Part shown: positions 1 through 10,246 of the stretch, piece after piece
Layout of the letters: each line of letters starts with the position of its first letter
How positions within the stretch are numbered: position 1 is the first letter of the stretch
Source of the DNA: Dictyobacter kobayashii
GTDB lineage: Bacteria; Chloroflexota; Ktedonobacteria; Ktedonobacterales; Ktedonobacteraceae
Assembly: GCF_003967555.1 (NCBI RefSeq)
Contig: NZ_BIFS01000001.1
Span: 3,100,001 to 3,164,000 of the forward strand
DNA length: 64,000 nt
Reading direction: 5' to 3'
Position numbers and translations under genes: made by a program
The notes under the pieces: model-generated
Told to the model about the DNA's origin: nothing
The model's input: the letters and a program-made list of their open reading frames with translations, nothing else
The model's database searches: none

Positions 1-1213
1 TGTTCCAGACGAAGGGGAAGAGCCAGAGACTGACCACCATTAAGCCCGCGTACAGATAATCGCGCCATTCCAGTTGGGCGCTACTATCGCCACTGGCAAA
101 GGTGCGTAGCGCGATAATGGCCGGAAAAATAAAGGCGCAGGATAGCAAGGCCCACAAAAAGACGCGCATCACTTTTCGGCTCAGCAGGCTGGTTGTGCCT
201 AAAAGTTGATGACGGAAAATTGCATAGTCACAGATGATGGGCAGAATAACCAGTGGCACCGGTACCAGGTGGAGCAAACTCTGATGGAAGAAGGGCATGG
301 GTGGAATGATGCCAATGCTCAGACTTGAAATAATCAATAGGAAAATGACGCCAATCATGACCATGCGGGCCAACTGCTGTTCGGTGCGCGCCATATTGCG
401 CAGGCCCCAGATAAGTATGCCAATCACTATCAGCACACATATGATGTTGTAGAGGAAGGTCGAGAACAAGAAAAGCATATGTGCGTGTTCCCATAGAGGG
501 ATGAGGTTGAGAACCAGCAGCACAACTCCCACACTCAGAGGTAAATAAGGGAGCCAGCGACGTCCCTTCCTGGTGGTGTGGTTAACCATTGGATGTGGAA
601 AGAGACAGACAAAGGTAGTAGAAAGTCCTGTGGTCAAAATGAGCAGGTTGATAAAAAGCGCACTGGCCCAATGGACATTAAGACTAAAGGTACCAAACAG
701 GCTACACATCAATGAAACGACATAAAACAGGATAAAGGCTACGCGTGCGGTCGGTCGATCCTGCGAACGGAAGAAGATCGCCATGCCCGCGATATCAAAG
801 ATCAAGGCCAGCATACCAGCAATGAAGATATCTAGCGGATTTAATGTTTGTGGGGCGGCGTGAATAGTGAAGGGATGTCCACCGGGCCCGGTCGTCGCTA
901 TAATATTGCCCTCTAGCTGGCACATCTGTTGATGTCCCGGACCAGGGGAGAATGGTGGCTCTTTTGGATAGATCACAGAGCCAGCGCGCACATTATTGGT
1001 CCAGGCATCAGTAAAAGGAGTTACATTGAGCACCTGGCAGGCGTCTGGTTGTCCATTTACCGGAGCCAGCGTAACCTCTGGATGTTCTGGCTGTTGGGTA
1101 CTCAAGAATACTAGCAGGCCCAGTTGGATACCTATACTCAAGATGACAACAAGCCAGCGTTTGATCATGGTTGTGGTATGTGGTCGTTGTGGTAGAAAGA
1201 GTCTCTCTTTCAC
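1..1213 (-). CDS. Multi-pass membrane sensor-like protein, N-terminal part (cut by window edge)
   Basis: Reading the minus strand from a GTG at 1213 gives an open frame to the left edge (about 404 codons) with no stop. The GTG has a good ribosome site (AGAAGG, 6 nt upstream); an ATG at 1168 in the same frame lacks one. The protein has an N-terminal hydrophobic helix (starting WLVVILSIGIQLGLLVFL), an outside loop of about 80 residues, then at least seven further hydrophobic helices separated by short loops. This layout resembles 7TM sensor regions that precede histidine-kinase or regulator domains, but the C-terminal part that would decide this is outside the window. No enzymatic motif is visible. 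It is divergent from the glycosyltransferase operon. Confidence 0.6.
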   Translation of the reverse strand, partial: MKERLFLPQRPHTTTMIKRWLVVILSIGIQLGLLVFLSTQQPEHPEVTLAPVNGQPDACQVLNVTPFTDAWTNNVRAGSVIYPKEPPFSPGPGHQQMCQLEGNIIATTGPGGHPFTIHAAPQTLNPLDIFIAGMLALIFDIAGMAIFFRSQDRPTARVAFILFYVVSLMCSLFGTFSLNVHWASALFINLLILTTGLSTTFVCLFPHPMVNHTTRKGRRWLPYLPLSVGVVLLVLNLIPLWEHAHMLFLFSTFLYNIICVLIVIGILIWGLRNMARTEQQLARMVMIGVIFLLIISSLSIGIIPPMPFFHQSLLHLVPVPLVILPIICDYAIFRHQLLGTTSLLSRKVMRVFLWALLSCAFIFPAIIALRTFASGDSSAQLEWRDYLYAGLMVVSLWLFPFVWN

Positions 1214-1363
1214 GCCAGGCCTTCTTTCTTCTCTTCCTACGAACAGAACTTTGCTTAAACTATAGTCATTGTATTGTAGCGTAATTTTCTAGAGTATAAC
1301 ATCAGGGATTTCCCCGAAGACAAGTGATAACTGGAAAGGTAAGCTTGGGGTAGTTTACTGCTA

Positions 1364-1392
1364 TTGTCAAAAAATATACCAACGTATATCTG
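1364..1392 (+). promoter_or_regulatory. Candidate promoter of the GT39-gtrA-GT2 operon
   Basis: TTGTCA at 1364-1369 is followed after 17 bp by TATCTG at 1387-1392, close to the ATG at 1411. The -35 is a good match and the -10 is weak. This is a pattern match only. Confidence 0.3.
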
Positions 1393-1410
1393 ATATTGAG
1401 GTCATACCTG

Positions 1411-3684
1411 ATGAAGACTGCCAATCTCTCTGCGACTGCGTTAAATGCTAGTGGGCCGGGGCAGGGCGGAGAGAAACTTACGCTCTCCGCGAGCCAGCCA
1501 ACCCGGCGCTGGCAACGTATTACCCTTGGCGTTATTGTTGCCGTTTCGGCTTTCCTTAATCTGTTTCTGATTCAACAAAACGGTTACGGCAATGCTTATT
1601 ATACCGCTGCAGTAAAAAGTATGCTGATGAACTGGCATAACTTTTTCTTTGTTTCATTTGATCCTGGTGGTTTTGTGACCGTTGATAAGCCTCCCCTAGG
1701 TTTATGGATTCAGGCATTGAGTGCAAAAATTTTTGAGGTCCTGGGCTTTGGCTTTAGTGGTGTCAGTGTATTGGTTCCCCAGGCGATTGCCGGCACGATT
1801 GCGGTCTATGTCATCTATTGCCTGGTGCGGCGTTACTTTGGCCCTGTACCCGGGCTGATTGCCGCGCTGGCGCTGGCGATCACGCCTATTTCAGTGACGT
1901 TGAACCGGGATAATAATCTGGATCCCTTGTTAGTATTAATCCTGTTGCTGGCGACCTGGTGTGTGATGCTGGCCGTTGATACGGGGAAGTTGCGCTGGCT
2001 CCTATTATGTGGGCTACTCGTGGGTCTAGGATTTAACGTTAAGACGCTTGAGGCCTACCTGGTTGTGCCTGCCTTTGGTCTGTTTTATCTTTTAAGCTCA
2101 AATCATACCTGGGGCAAACGGATCATTCATCTTGCCCTGGCTTTGTTCGTGCTGCTGATTGTCTCATTCTCCTGGGTGGTTGCGGTTGATCTTACGCCGG
2201 CCTCGCAGCGTCCCTATGTTGGCTCCAGCCAGACCAACTCTGAGCTGGAATTGACCTTTGGCTACAATGGCCTGGAGCGCATCACCGGCATGAATATTGG
2301 CGGTCGGAATCCTACCAACAATGCCACATCCGCGCCTTCGCCTTCATCTTCAGCGGCCATGCCTTCTTTCGCTGGTGGCATGATGAACGAGGGCGGTGAT
2401 CCCAGTGCCTTACGTCTGTTGAAGCCGGAGCTGGGCGGACAGGTGAGCTGGCTCTTGCCGCTGGCTATCCTGGGTTTGATCGCTATCGCCTGGCAGGCAC
2501 GCCTACGCTTACCCCTTAATCGCTGGCATCAAACGGCGGTTCTCTGGGGTGTCTGGCTGCTCGCATGCGCTGCCTTCTTTAGTGTGGCTGGCTTCTTCCA
2601 CTCCTACTACCTGGTAATGATCGCCCCTGCTATCTGCGTGCTGGCAGCGATTGGCCTGGTTACTTTATGGCTGGATTATCGCCAGCGTGAGCGCTCAGAT
2701 TGGCGGGCCTGGATGCTACCGCTGGCCCTGTTGCTGACCCTGGCCGAGCAACTCTACCTCATTTCATCCTATGGCGCACCCTGGTCAACCATCCTGGTTC
2801 CACTGGTTGCCGTGTTGGGCGTGCTGGGAATAGCGGCCTTGATCATCGCTAAACTGCAAATCAAGCTCTCTGGTGGAACCTCAAAGATCCAGCGGCCAGC
2901 GGTTATTGTTAGCATGGTTGGTCTGCTATTCACACCGTTGATCTGGTCGGTCATCTCTCTCATCATGCCCGCCAATTCTGTCTTACCGACGGCCGGCCCG
3001 ATGCTGGTAAGTGGGGGGATGGGGAGTATGATCGCGGAACTGCAAAAAGCCAATGCTGGTCCGAACGGTCAAAATGCGCCTGGTATGCCCGGTATGGGTG
3101 GCAGACGTGGTGGCATAGGTGGAGGTATGGGAATAGGCAATCCATTTGGTGGCGAAAAATCTGATCCCAAAACGATCCAATTCCTGCAGGCAAATAAAGG
3201 TAGTGCCCGCTACCTGGTTGCGGTACAGAGCGCTATGTCGGGAGAGCAATTGATTATCGATACTGGTGAGCCGGTGATGGCCCTGGGTGGTTTTATCGGT
3301 AGCGATCCCATCCTGACACTTGAGCAATTGCAACAGAAGGTCAAGGCTGGCGAGGTACGCTACTTCTTGTTTCCCTCGGCCAATGCGGGCTCCTTAAAGG
3401 ATTTGCCGGCCTCGATAAAAGAAATGATCGAGAAAATGACTGGCAGCAGCAACTTTAACCCCAGTAGCATGATGGGCAACAATGGCAAAATCATGTCCTG
3501 GGTCCAAAGCAGCTGTAAAGTAGTTCCTGCCGCGCAATGGAAGTCTAATAACCAACAAAATACAGGTGCTGGTATGCCTGGTTTGCCAGGAGGAACCGCT
3601 GCTGGTGGGCCGAATGCTGGTCCTGCTGGTAATATGGAAGTAGGGATGAATAATCAGCTCTATGATTGTTCGGTTACGCATTAA
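1411..3684 (+). CDS. GT39-family membrane glycosyltransferase (YkcB/ArnT/PMT-like)
   Basis: A predicted polytopic transferase that moves a sugar from a polyprenyl-phosphate carrier to an extracytoplasmic acceptor. The 757-residue protein starts with a cytoplasmic tail and a first TM helix, followed by the family signature GNAYYTAAVKSM and an acidic FDPGGFVTVDKPPLGLW loop, then many TM helices and a conserved LNRDNNLDPLL stretch. Glycine/methionine-rich low-complexity insertions lie around residues 300-325 and 550-580, and a soluble C-terminal domain ends the protein. ATG 1411 was chosen over the in-frame TTG at 1396 because GAGGT sits 8 nt upstream. It is followed by GtrA and a GT2 synthase, the expected partners that flip and make the lipid-linked sugar. 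The acceptor is unknown. Confidence 0.85.
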   Translation: MKTANLSATALNASGPGQGGEKLTLSASQPTRRWQRITLGVIVAVSAFLNLFLIQQNGYGNAYYTAAVKSMLMNWHNFFFVSFDPGGFVTVDKPPLGLWIQALSAKIFEVLGFGFSGVSVLVPQAIAGTIAVYVIYCLVRRYFGPVPGLIAALALAITPISVTLNRDNNLDPLLVLILLLATWCVMLAVDTGKLRWLLLCGLLVGLGFNVKTLEAYLVVPAFGLFYLLSSNHTWGKRIIHLALALFVLLIVSFSWVVAVDLTPASQRPYVGSSQTNSELELTFGYNGLERITGMNIGGRNPTNNATSAPSPSSSAAMPSFAGGMMNEGGDPSALRLLKPELGGQVSWLLPLAILGLIAIAWQARLRLPLNRWHQTAVLWGVWLLACAAFFSVAGFFHSYYLVMIAPAICVLAAIGLVTLWLDYRQRERSDWRAWMLPLALLLTLAEQLYLISSYGAPWSTILVPLVAVLGVLGIAALIIAKLQIKLSGGTSKIQRPAVIVSMVGLLFTPLIWSVISLIMPANSVLPTAGPMLVSGGMGSMIAELQKANAGPNGQNAPGMPGMGGRRGGIGGGMGIGNPFGGEKSDPKTIQFLQANKGSARYLVAVQSAMSGEQLIIDTGEPVMALGGFIGSDPILTLEQLQQKVKAGEVRYFLFPSANAGSLKDLPASIKEMIEKMTGSSNFNPSSMMGNNGKIMSWVQSSCKVVPAAQWKSNNQQNTGAGMPGLPGGTAAGGPNAGPAGNMEVGMNNQLYDCSVTH

Positions 3685-3686
3685 AT

Positions 3687-3724
3687 CTCCGCGAGCGCCT
3701 GTCTGAAACCAGGCGCTCGCGGAG
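3687..3724 (+). terminator. Strong hairpin between the GT39 gene and gtrA
   Basis: Perfect 15-bp arms (3687-3701 and 3710-3724) with an 8-nt loop. No T-tract follows, so it may stabilise or attenuate mRNA rather than end it. Its right arm contains most of the GGAGG ribosome site at 3721-3725. Confidence 0.6.
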
Positions 3725-3743
3725 GTTTAGCTAATGGAAATGG

Positions 3744-4298
3744 TTGGTCTGTTGGATGGTACAGTTACCTGGAAGTCTAAAACAGCGTATACAACGTTTT
3801 GATAAGATCATCTTCTCGCGAGCTGCTCGCCCTTTTCGCTTTGTGTGTACGGGCGGCCTGGCAGGCATAATTCAATTGGGTTTATTGGATATATTAGTGA
3901 GCAAGGGCTGGGAGTCGACGCTGGCCAATATTGTTGCCTTTTTAATCTCAGCCCAGGTAAACTTTATAATGAGCTTCTTTTTTACCTGGCGCGATCGCCA
4001 GCCAGCCACCGACACCCAGGCGAAATATGTCTTACTCGCGCGCTGGCTCAAATTTCACAGCTCAATTGTGTTTACTGCCTTACTCAATCAGATTGTATTT
4101 ATTGTGGCTCGTTCATTTATTCCAGCTTTGTTAGCCTCAGCACTAGGCATAGGTGTAGCATCTCTGGTAAACTTCTTTACAATGAATACTCTGGTTTTTC
4201 GTCCGAAATTGGCAGCGGTTCAGTCTGTATATCCGGCTGAAGAGGAGCAAGACATGATGATAATGAATGACAGACAGCCTGAAGAGGAGAATGTGTGA
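3744..4298 (+). CDS. GtrA-family membrane protein
   Basis: GtrA-like proteins are small four-helix membrane proteins thought to help flip undecaprenyl-phosphate-linked sugars. The frame encodes up to 184 residues with four hydrophobic segments and the family-typical [20 protein letters not shown] first helix and FTWRDR loop. The start is uncertain: TTG 3744 and ATG 3756 are in frame but neither has a well placed ribosome site. The strong GGAGG at 3721 points instead to ATG 3734, which is in another frame and opens a 22-codon ORF ending inside gtrA. The 3' end overlaps the next gene by one base (TGATG). The charged C-terminal tail is longer than the usual core. Confidence 0.8.
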   Translation: MVCWMVQLPGSLKQRIQRFDKIIFSRAARPFRFVCTGGLAGIIQLGLLDILVSKGWESTLANIVAFLISAQVNFIMSFFFTWRDRQPATDTQAKYVLLARWLKFHSSIVFTALLNQIVFIVARSFIPALLASALGIGVASLVNFFTMNTLVFRPKLAAVQSVYPAEEEQDMMIMNDRQPEEENV

Positions 4299-5290
4299 TG
4301 ATTGCACCACAAGAAGATAGAATACCTGGGGCTCTCGCGCAGCCCATTTATTCTATTGTGGCTCCAGTCTTCAATGAGGAAGAGACCCTTCCGCAGTTTT
4401 ATATACGCATAATCCAGGTCATGGAGACTCTAAATGAACCATTTGAACTGGTTTTAATCAATGATGGTAGTAAAGATAAATCTTATCGTGTGATGCAAGA
4501 ATTGCATCAGAATGATCCACGTGTGCGCATCATTGATTTCTCGCGTAACTTTGGCCATCAGATCGCGATCTCAGCTGGACTCGATTATGCACAGGGGAAA
4601 GCTGTGGTCGTCATCGATTCAGATTTACAGGATCCGCCGGAAGTGATTCTAGAGCTGATTGCTCGCTGGAAAGAGGGTGCGGAAGTAGTCTATGCCCAGC
4701 GTGCATCCCGTGTAGGTGAGACGAAATTTAAGCTGCTTACGGCCTCGCTTTTCTATCGTCTGATTGACCGCATTACGTCGGTGAATATTCCACGTAATGT
4801 CGGCGATTTCCGACTGATGGATCGGGCTGTGGTAGATTCTTTGATCCAGATGCGCGAACATCATCGCTTTATGCGCGGTCTGTCGGCCTGGGTTGGCTTT
4901 CGCCAGGAGGCTGTATTATATAATCGCCAGGAGCGTTATGCGGGCTCGACCAAGTATCCTCTCAAGAAAATGATTAGCTTCTCGCTGGATGCCATTACCA
5001 GTTTCAGTCATCTTCCTCTGCAACTGGCCACCACCTTTGGTTTTATTCTGGCCGGTATTAGCTTGCTGGGTATTCTGGTGGCAGTCTTCTTGCGCTTGAT
5101 TACTGGTGCTATCGTGGGTCAGGCTTCAACACTGATTCTGGTGTTATTTCTGGGTGGTGTGCAGCTCATTTTTCTGGGTATTATTGGTGAGTACCTGGGA
5201 CGTATCTATGATGAGGTGCGGGCTCGCCCCCTCTATATTGTGCATCATGCGCTTGGCTTCTCTAAAAAAGATGCAACTGAAGAGCAATAA
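4298..5290 (+). CDS. GT2 polyprenyl-phosphate glycosyltransferase (GtrB/YkcC/DPM1-like)
   Basis: Transfers a sugar from a nucleotide donor to polyprenyl phosphate on the cytoplasmic face. The N-terminal GT-A domain shows [22 protein letters not shown], the DSDLQDPPE metal-binding stretch, and [11 protein letters not shown]. Two TM helices close the protein, as in GtrB/YkcC. The length (330 residues) is typical. ATG 4298 overlaps the gtrA stop by one base and has GAGGAG upstream. With the two preceding genes it forms a synthase, flippase and transferase set for one lipid-linked monosaccharide. The sugar cannot be told from sequence. Confidence 0.88.
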   Translation: MIAPQEDRIPGALAQPIYSIVAPVFNEEETLPQFYIRIIQVMETLNEPFELVLINDGSKDKSYRVMQELHQNDPRVRIIDFSRNFGHQIAISAGLDYAQGKAVVVIDSDLQDPPEVILELIARWKEGAEVVYAQRASRVGETKFKLLTASLFYRLIDRITSVNIPRNVGDFRLMDRAVVDSLIQMREHHRFMRGLSAWVGFRQEAVLYNRQERYAGSTKYPLKKMISFSLDAITSFSHLPLQLATTFGFILAGISLLGILVAVFLRLITGAIVGQASTLILVLFLGGVQLIFLGIIGEYLGRIYDEVRARPLYIVHHALGFSKKDATEEQ

Positions 5291-5338
5291 TTAGTTTTGG
5301 TGTGTTTTATTGCGTACGTGTGCTGCGCACCCGAACTG

Positions 5339-5395
5339 CTTTTAGGGGATAGGTCGAAATTGTGCCTGGCACAATTTCGACCTATCCCCTAAAAG
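5339..5395. repeat. Near-perfect 57-bp intergenic palindrome
   Basis: Arms 5339-5366 and 5368-5395 are perfect reverse complements (28 bp) around a single T. It lies between the convergent GT2 gene and the haloperoxidase gene, where a bidirectional terminator would be expected, and its right end joins the tandem stem-loop repeat. Confidence 0.85.
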
Positions 5396-5500
5396 ATGAG
5401 TGGGTGTTAGAGGCGCTCGAAAGCGTGGTTTATTAACACCCTACAAAGATGAGTAGGTGTTAGAGGCGCGCGAAAGCATGATTTATTAACACATGCTATA
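5395..5500. repeat. Two tandem 53-bp stem-loop units
   Basis: Units 5395-5447 and 5448-5500 are near-identical. Unit 1 can fold as GGTGTTA/TAACACC arms enclosing a CGCT-CGAA-AGCG hairpin; unit 2 keeps the layout with a few changes. The second unit overlaps the stop codon of the minus-strand haloperoxidase gene (5496-5498). Confidence 0.75.
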
Positions 5501-6959
5501 GAGATTGGTGGGTGTGGTGGGGATGGATATATTTGTGGGCGCGCTGCCATACGAGTATGGCTATCTCACGGCCCAGGATGCGACCTGTGATGTCGCCTTG
5601 CTCAAAATGGATGCCACCATAGCAGCGCGAGGCGCCCGCTTCGATGGCGGCCTCGCTAAAAGTTCTCCAGTAAAGGGTGATATCCGTTGTGGGTGTTGTA
5701 CCAGGTTCGATATATGAGCTTCCTGCTGGTCTGGTATACGAGCCGCCGAAGTAATCGCTGCGCGTGCAGAAATTGAGAATGTTGGCGCCGGCCGCGCTAA
5801 AAGCGCTATGGCTGGAACAGTATTCAGGTGAGGCTTCTGTGATGGTATCAGGAGATTGGTAGGGCTGCCAGTCGGCCCCGTTGATCAATTTTGTTCCTTG
5901 ATGGGGGCCACCCCAGGCGAGCACAGGGCGTCCAGCATATAAATAATGGATGGCGGTGAGCGGCCGTTCCGAATTATAGGCCCGCTTGATGTCCCAGCAA
6001 ACAATACTTGTATCCAGCAGAGCATTGCCCAGAATAAAAAATAGCTTGATCGTATTGTCTAAATTGTACATATCTCGGCGAACTACATATTGGGCGATCA
6101 AAAACCAATGACCCGGTGCCTGTTCGGCTGCGGGACCCACTTGCCAATATTCGGCACTCGTCTTTTGTTTATCGGTGAGATTAGCGCTAATATCGAGTAC
6201 CTGGTTAGCCTGTACACTATAGCGCCGATCATAGATGGTTGCGGGCGGCACAGAGGGGCGGAACTGGGAACCGTGCGCAAGTGCGAATGGTTTGACATGA
6301 CCCCAATGGGGAGTCACACACTTTTGGAGCACTACATCCTTAGGGCCCTGTTGGACCCATAGTGGCTGCCATGCATCAGGATCTTTAATCTGGTCAGGTG
6401 TATTCAGTGGTTGGTAATTAGTGTAATCTGAATAGGCACCTGGATGAAAATTGCCTGTTTGATTTGAACCATCCTGGTGACGAAATTCCAGCACCAGTTG
6501 AGCCATGAGATTCCCGATACCGGCAGCGGTGGTCATATTGCTAGCTTGATTCAGGGTTGAATATCCCAATTGAGCCATGAGGGTGCGAAATTGCAGTTCT
6601 TGTGCTGGAAAGAGATCGCTCAGACTACGATAAGCCGCATAGCTGATCGCTTCCTCTTTGTTCGCCTGTGTATGCTCATTGGCAGGACGGCGTAGCGGTT
6701 GGTCGCAGCAGGTACTGCTGGCCTGAGGATCATAAACGGACCAGGCATCGTACATACAGGTACTCACAATGGCCAGGGCGCGGGCAGCAATGGTTACTGC
6801 AGGTTTTGTAGTGCGTATTGCCTGTAAAAGGGCATTATTCCAGAGCAGTGCCACCCTGGGAGAATGCTGGATATGCGCTGTTGACAACAGGTTGATGCCA
6901 CTCAGCAAAGCTGCTCCGGTACGTAAGATGTTTTTGTGGCTCACCTTAGTCTTTTCCAT
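5496..6959 (-). CDS. Vanadium-dependent haloperoxidase / PAP2-superfamily protein
   Basis: A 487-residue protein with the three oxyanion-binding motifs of the haloperoxidase/PAP2 fold. Motif 1 is K325 through R332-P333 in KRAYNSERP, motif 2 is the S-H pair in SSHSAFSAA (382-390), and motif 3 is R445 through H451 and D456 in RCYGGIHFEQGD. In vanadate enzymes these residues bind vanadate or phosphate; the activity (halide oxidation or phosphatase-like) is not settled by motifs. The first 30 residues contain a hydrophobic stretch and may be a secretion signal. It stands alone, convergent with the sugar operon and divergent from CopCD. Confidence 0.8.
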   Translation of the reverse strand: MEKTKVSHKNILRTGAALLSGINLLSTAHIQHSPRVALLWNNALLQAIRTTKPAVTIAARALAIVSTCMYDAWSVYDPQASSTCCDQPLRRPANEHTQANKEEAISYAAYRSLSDLFPAQELQFRTLMAQLGYSTLNQASNMTTAAGIGNLMAQLVLEFRHQDGSNQTGNFHPGAYSDYTNYQPLNTPDQIKDPDAWQPLWVQQGPKDVVLQKCVTPHWGHVKPFALAHGSQFRPSVPPATIYDRRYSVQANQVLDISANLTDKQKTSAEYWQVGPAAEQAPGHWFLIAQYVVRRDMYNLDNTIKLFFILGNALLDTSIVCWDIKRAYNSERPLTAIHYLYAGRPVLAWGGPHQGTKLINGADWQPYQSPDTITEASPEYCSSHSAFSAAGANILNFCTRSDYFGGSYTRPAGSSYIEPGTTPTTDITLYWRTFSEAAIEAGASRCYGGIHFEQGDITGRILGREIAILVWQRAHKYIHPHHTHQSL

Positions 6960-7213
6960 AGCCTGTTAATTTTCCTTGACATATGCAATTCTCTTTTCAC
7001 TATACCAGACTATTTAAAAGCCATCGTCGACGCGGCTTGCTTCGCTGCTATTGGCTCAACCATGCGGAATCAATGACGATAAAATGGATGTACCTGTCAG
7101 GTAGCTATGCTCATACGATTGCGTGGCAGCAGATTGAATGTTTCTTGAGGATCTTTCCAATTGGGCGTGTTATATTACTGGTACATGCGAAAAAATAATG
7201 AGAAGAAGGGCCC

Positions 7214-9056
7214 ATGAGTACACAAAGGCAACCCTCCTCCATGCTGATAAAAAAAGCCAGCCTTATCTGTTGTGTTATCTGTTGTGTGCTCTTTTTGAGC
7301 ATACCTCGTGATGCACACGCGATGGGTTTGTACGCTCACTACGCACATAGTGATCCAGCCATTAATGCGCACCTGCCCAGTGGTGATTCACCGGTTGCGG
7401 TACAGGTCTGGTTTACAGAGCGTATTGAGCCAAAGTTCAGTCATGTAGAGGTTTATGACCAGGATGGAGAGCGGATCGATCGTCATGATAGTAAGGTCGG
7501 TTCTGATGGAGCTTCGCTACGTGTTTCGCTGCTTGCGGGTTTAATCGATGGAACTTATACAGTCGTTTATCATAATATTTCCCAGGAAGATGGACATATG
7601 GTGTTCGGGAACTTTAATTTTGTGGTTGGTGGAGGGTATCGTCCGGGCAGACAGCGATTGACCCTGCTCAGGTTTCTAATACTGACAGTGATTTTAACGT
7701 TTGGAGCGTTGGCATAAACTGGCTGAACTACCTGGGCCTATCAGGACTGGTAGGTGGTTTGCTGTTCCTGCTATTAGTCTGGCGGCCAGCTCTGTACAGG
7801 TTGGTTGAGCATACCGGAGTCGAATCCAGGCAGGTCAGACAAGAGATGTTGCTGCGCTCATCCACATTCTTTTTCTGGTCTTTGTTAGCTATTGGCATTG
7901 GCTCGCTTGCCCTGCTCTTGTACCAGTCTAGCATCGCCAGCGAAGCTGCTCCCTGGGCTATCTTTACCAATCAAGCCCTGACCAATGTACTCTTTAAAAG
8001 CCGCTTTGGTGTAATCTGGCTTTTTCGCATCTTTTTGTTACTGATTGCCTCCCTCATCTGGTTTGTTAGTCGCCGCATTATCGCGGATCGGCAGGATCCA
8101 CTGAATGAATTATGGGGTTTCCTCCTGCTGATTGGCATTGCCATTATGTTTACAACCTCCTTAGACTCTCACGCAGCCAGCCGACAAGATCTCTGGTTTA
8201 TGATTCCGGCAGATGTATTACATATGCTGGGAGCAGGTTTTCTGGTTGGGGGCTGATGATGTTTGGCTTTGTTTTTCCAGGCACTCTCTATCGCTTCAAG
8301 CCTGGTACAGGTGACCGTACGCGTGTCCTGGCTGCCATCATTCCTCGCTTTGCTTTGATCGCCCTTGCCAGTGTGGTCATTTTGGGTATTACAGGCATCA
8401 TTGAGGCCATCGTGCAGCTGAAAGCATTTGAACAGTTGTGGACCAGTAGTTATGGGCAGGCATTATTGCTCAAACTTGGACTCTTTATTATCTTGTTGGG
8501 ACTGGGAATTTATTATCAGCTTCGGGTAGGTCCACGTATGAGTAGCTATGCCGTTGGCATTGATGAGCAAACAGGGGCGGGATCACCTGACGCGGACAAG
8601 CTCCAGCGTAGTTCCCAGACACTACTGAGGGTAGAGGCTGTCCTGGCGATCCTCTTATTGGTGAGCGTTGGTATCCTGACCAGCCTGAGTCCCACTCCAA
8701 TTGTTGCTTCGCCCATATCCCGGGCGGCTGTGTATCAAGGCACGGTAAGTGGCTTGAAGTATACTGTAACGATTGATCCGGCCAGGCCAGGGCAGAATAG
8801 CATCGATATTGTGTTGAAAGATCACTATGGTCAGCCTCTACGTGAGACTGATACCGTTACTTTGAGTGCGAATATGCTGGAAATGGATATGGGGTTGCAG
8901 AAGATGGTTCTAAAGCCCGTTAAGAATTCGCCAGGTCATTATCGTACTACTAGCACAGCATTGAGCATGGCCGGAAACTGGGAACTGACCTTATTGATAC
9001 AGCACGCGGGTACGAAGGATATCAAAAAGACCTTCACCATTGCCCTGGGATATTAA
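7214..9056 (+). CDS. CopC-CopD-YtkA-like copper protein, two apparent frameshifts
   Basis: Three consecutive open frames together make one protein of about 615 residues. The first part (7214-7717) has a signal peptide and a CopC domain ending in DGHMVFGNFNFVVGGG. The second (from about 7640 to 8256) gives CopD-type TM helices, including NYLGLSGLVGGLLFLLLVW and ADVLHMLGAGFLVGG. The third (to 9056) continues with LMMFGFVFP, more helices and a C-terminal beta-rich YtkA/FixH-like domain. The breaks fall at a GGG run (7634-7636 or 7645-7647) and at GGGGG 8248-8252, and one added G at each restores a continuous frame. CopC binds periplasmic copper and CopD is a membrane partner. Sequencing error is more likely than a double mutation. 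Confidence 0.78.
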
Positions 9057-9093
9057 TCGGTTTGGAGTGGCGCCCGTTTAGCACGAACTTTTT

Positions 9094-9146
9094 ATCTTGT
9101 GTGGTGCAAAAATTGCGTACAACGCAATTTTTGCACCACACAAGAT
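9094..9146. repeat. 53-bp palindrome at a convergent gene junction
   Basis: Arms 9094-9118 and 9122-9146 are perfect 25-bp reverse complements with a 3-nt centre. It lies between the CopCD gene and the DUF4388 gene, which converge. Its arm core CTTGTGTGGTGCAAAAA recurs in the palindrome at 47265-47323. Confidence 0.85.
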
Positions 9147-9160
9147 TATTTATATTTTTC

Positions 9161-9852
9161 CTACAGAAAAATCAGCCCTGCTCGCTCTAGATCGGTGAGG
9201 ATCACATATAACTCATCCAGCCTTCGGGATGTCAGGCGGGCAAGCTCCAGAGGGGAGCGCCGATTATCAATCAAGAGAAATACCTGTCTATGTTGGCGAG
9301 TGAGGCGTTGTTGTTCAAGCAGCCTTAAACTATTTTCATTATTGCTAAAACGCCTCTGGGGGACGCGCTGCATCGATATCGCGGGAATGGGAGCCTGGTA
9401 AGGATCTGTTTGCTGCTTTGAAGTACCGGACGAGAGTGGAAAACCGGGATTGGTGATCGGGTGTGGTTGTGGCAGGCGGCGCAGTGGATCGGTATGTTGA
9501 TGTGTGATTGCTGGTGGGTGGGCAATTGGAGGTTGGGGTGGTGGTGCTGCTGCTGGTTCTGCTACAGGTGTAGATGTGTTTGAATGAGAGGTGGCGGCAT
9601 TCTGCTCCGAGGCATGTTCGAATTTAAAGCGACAAGACCCCAGTTGTGTAACCACGTCAATATATCTGCACCCTGATATGTAGGTGTCGCCTGCGTCTCA
9701 ATGATTTTCCCTCTTAGGAAGCGCACTGAAACTTTCTCTTGGCCCTGTTGCCCACTACGTTCTGCTATTAACGTCCCCGTTTGACGAGAGAACGTAATCA
9801 CCCGGATCACATCGGCCAGGCGATCTGTGACTGTTCCAAATTGGTCTGTCAT
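9161..9852 (-). CDS. DUF4388 (PATAN-type) protein, one apparent frameshift
   Basis: The N-terminal part (from ATG 9852, with a purine-rich AGAGGGGG site upstream) reads FGTVTDRLADVIRVITFSRQ and RFLRGKIIETQATPTYQGAD, typical of DUF4388 domains often found next to gliding/GTPase and two-component signalling genes. The frame then ends early at 9562. A second frame resumes with CRFKFEHASEQ, runs through a Pro/Ala-rich linker and ends in an RQVFLLIDNRRSPLELARLT segment, which looks like a winged-helix-type C-terminus. One extra C in the CCCC run at 9638-9641 (plus strand) joins both into a protein of about 230 residues. The function is unknown; a regulatory role is inferred. Confidence 0.65.
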
Positions 9853-10231
9853 ACGCAGACCCCCTCTCATGAAGTTCTTCTTCGAGACATCAATGTGGGT
9901 AATTATTTAGCCAGGGTGAGAAGTTGTACATAGTTCCATAGCTCTATACAACAGAGAAGAATCTATTCAGATGTGAATGGGTTTCTCGTACAATAAAGAA
10001 TAGGATACGTCAATGCTTTTGTCAAGCTGGAAAAAAATTCACTTCAATAGGTATCGGGCAAAGATTAGTGAAAAAGTTCATCCTTTGATAGTGATCAATA
10101 TCATTTGAGCTCAGCCTTTTTCGCTGTAAACTTTCTATAACGATACAAGCACAGGCATATATATGTATATGAATACGGTCAGCAATTATATAAAAGTTTA
10201 TAAGATAACTTAAAAGGATTTAGGGGCGACT
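9853..10231. other. AT-rich divergent intergenic region
   Basis: 379 bp separating the minus-strand DUF4388 gene and the interrupted deacetylase. It is AT-rich, with TA-rich stretches near 10158-10200 that could hold promoters for both genes. No confident hexamer pair, RNA or ORF was recognised. Confidence 0.4.
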
Positions 10232-10246
10232 ATGAAAAAGATTTTT

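Noticed and set aside
5395..5500. CRISPR array
   Set aside because: Only two adjacent near-identical units with internal stems and no spacers.
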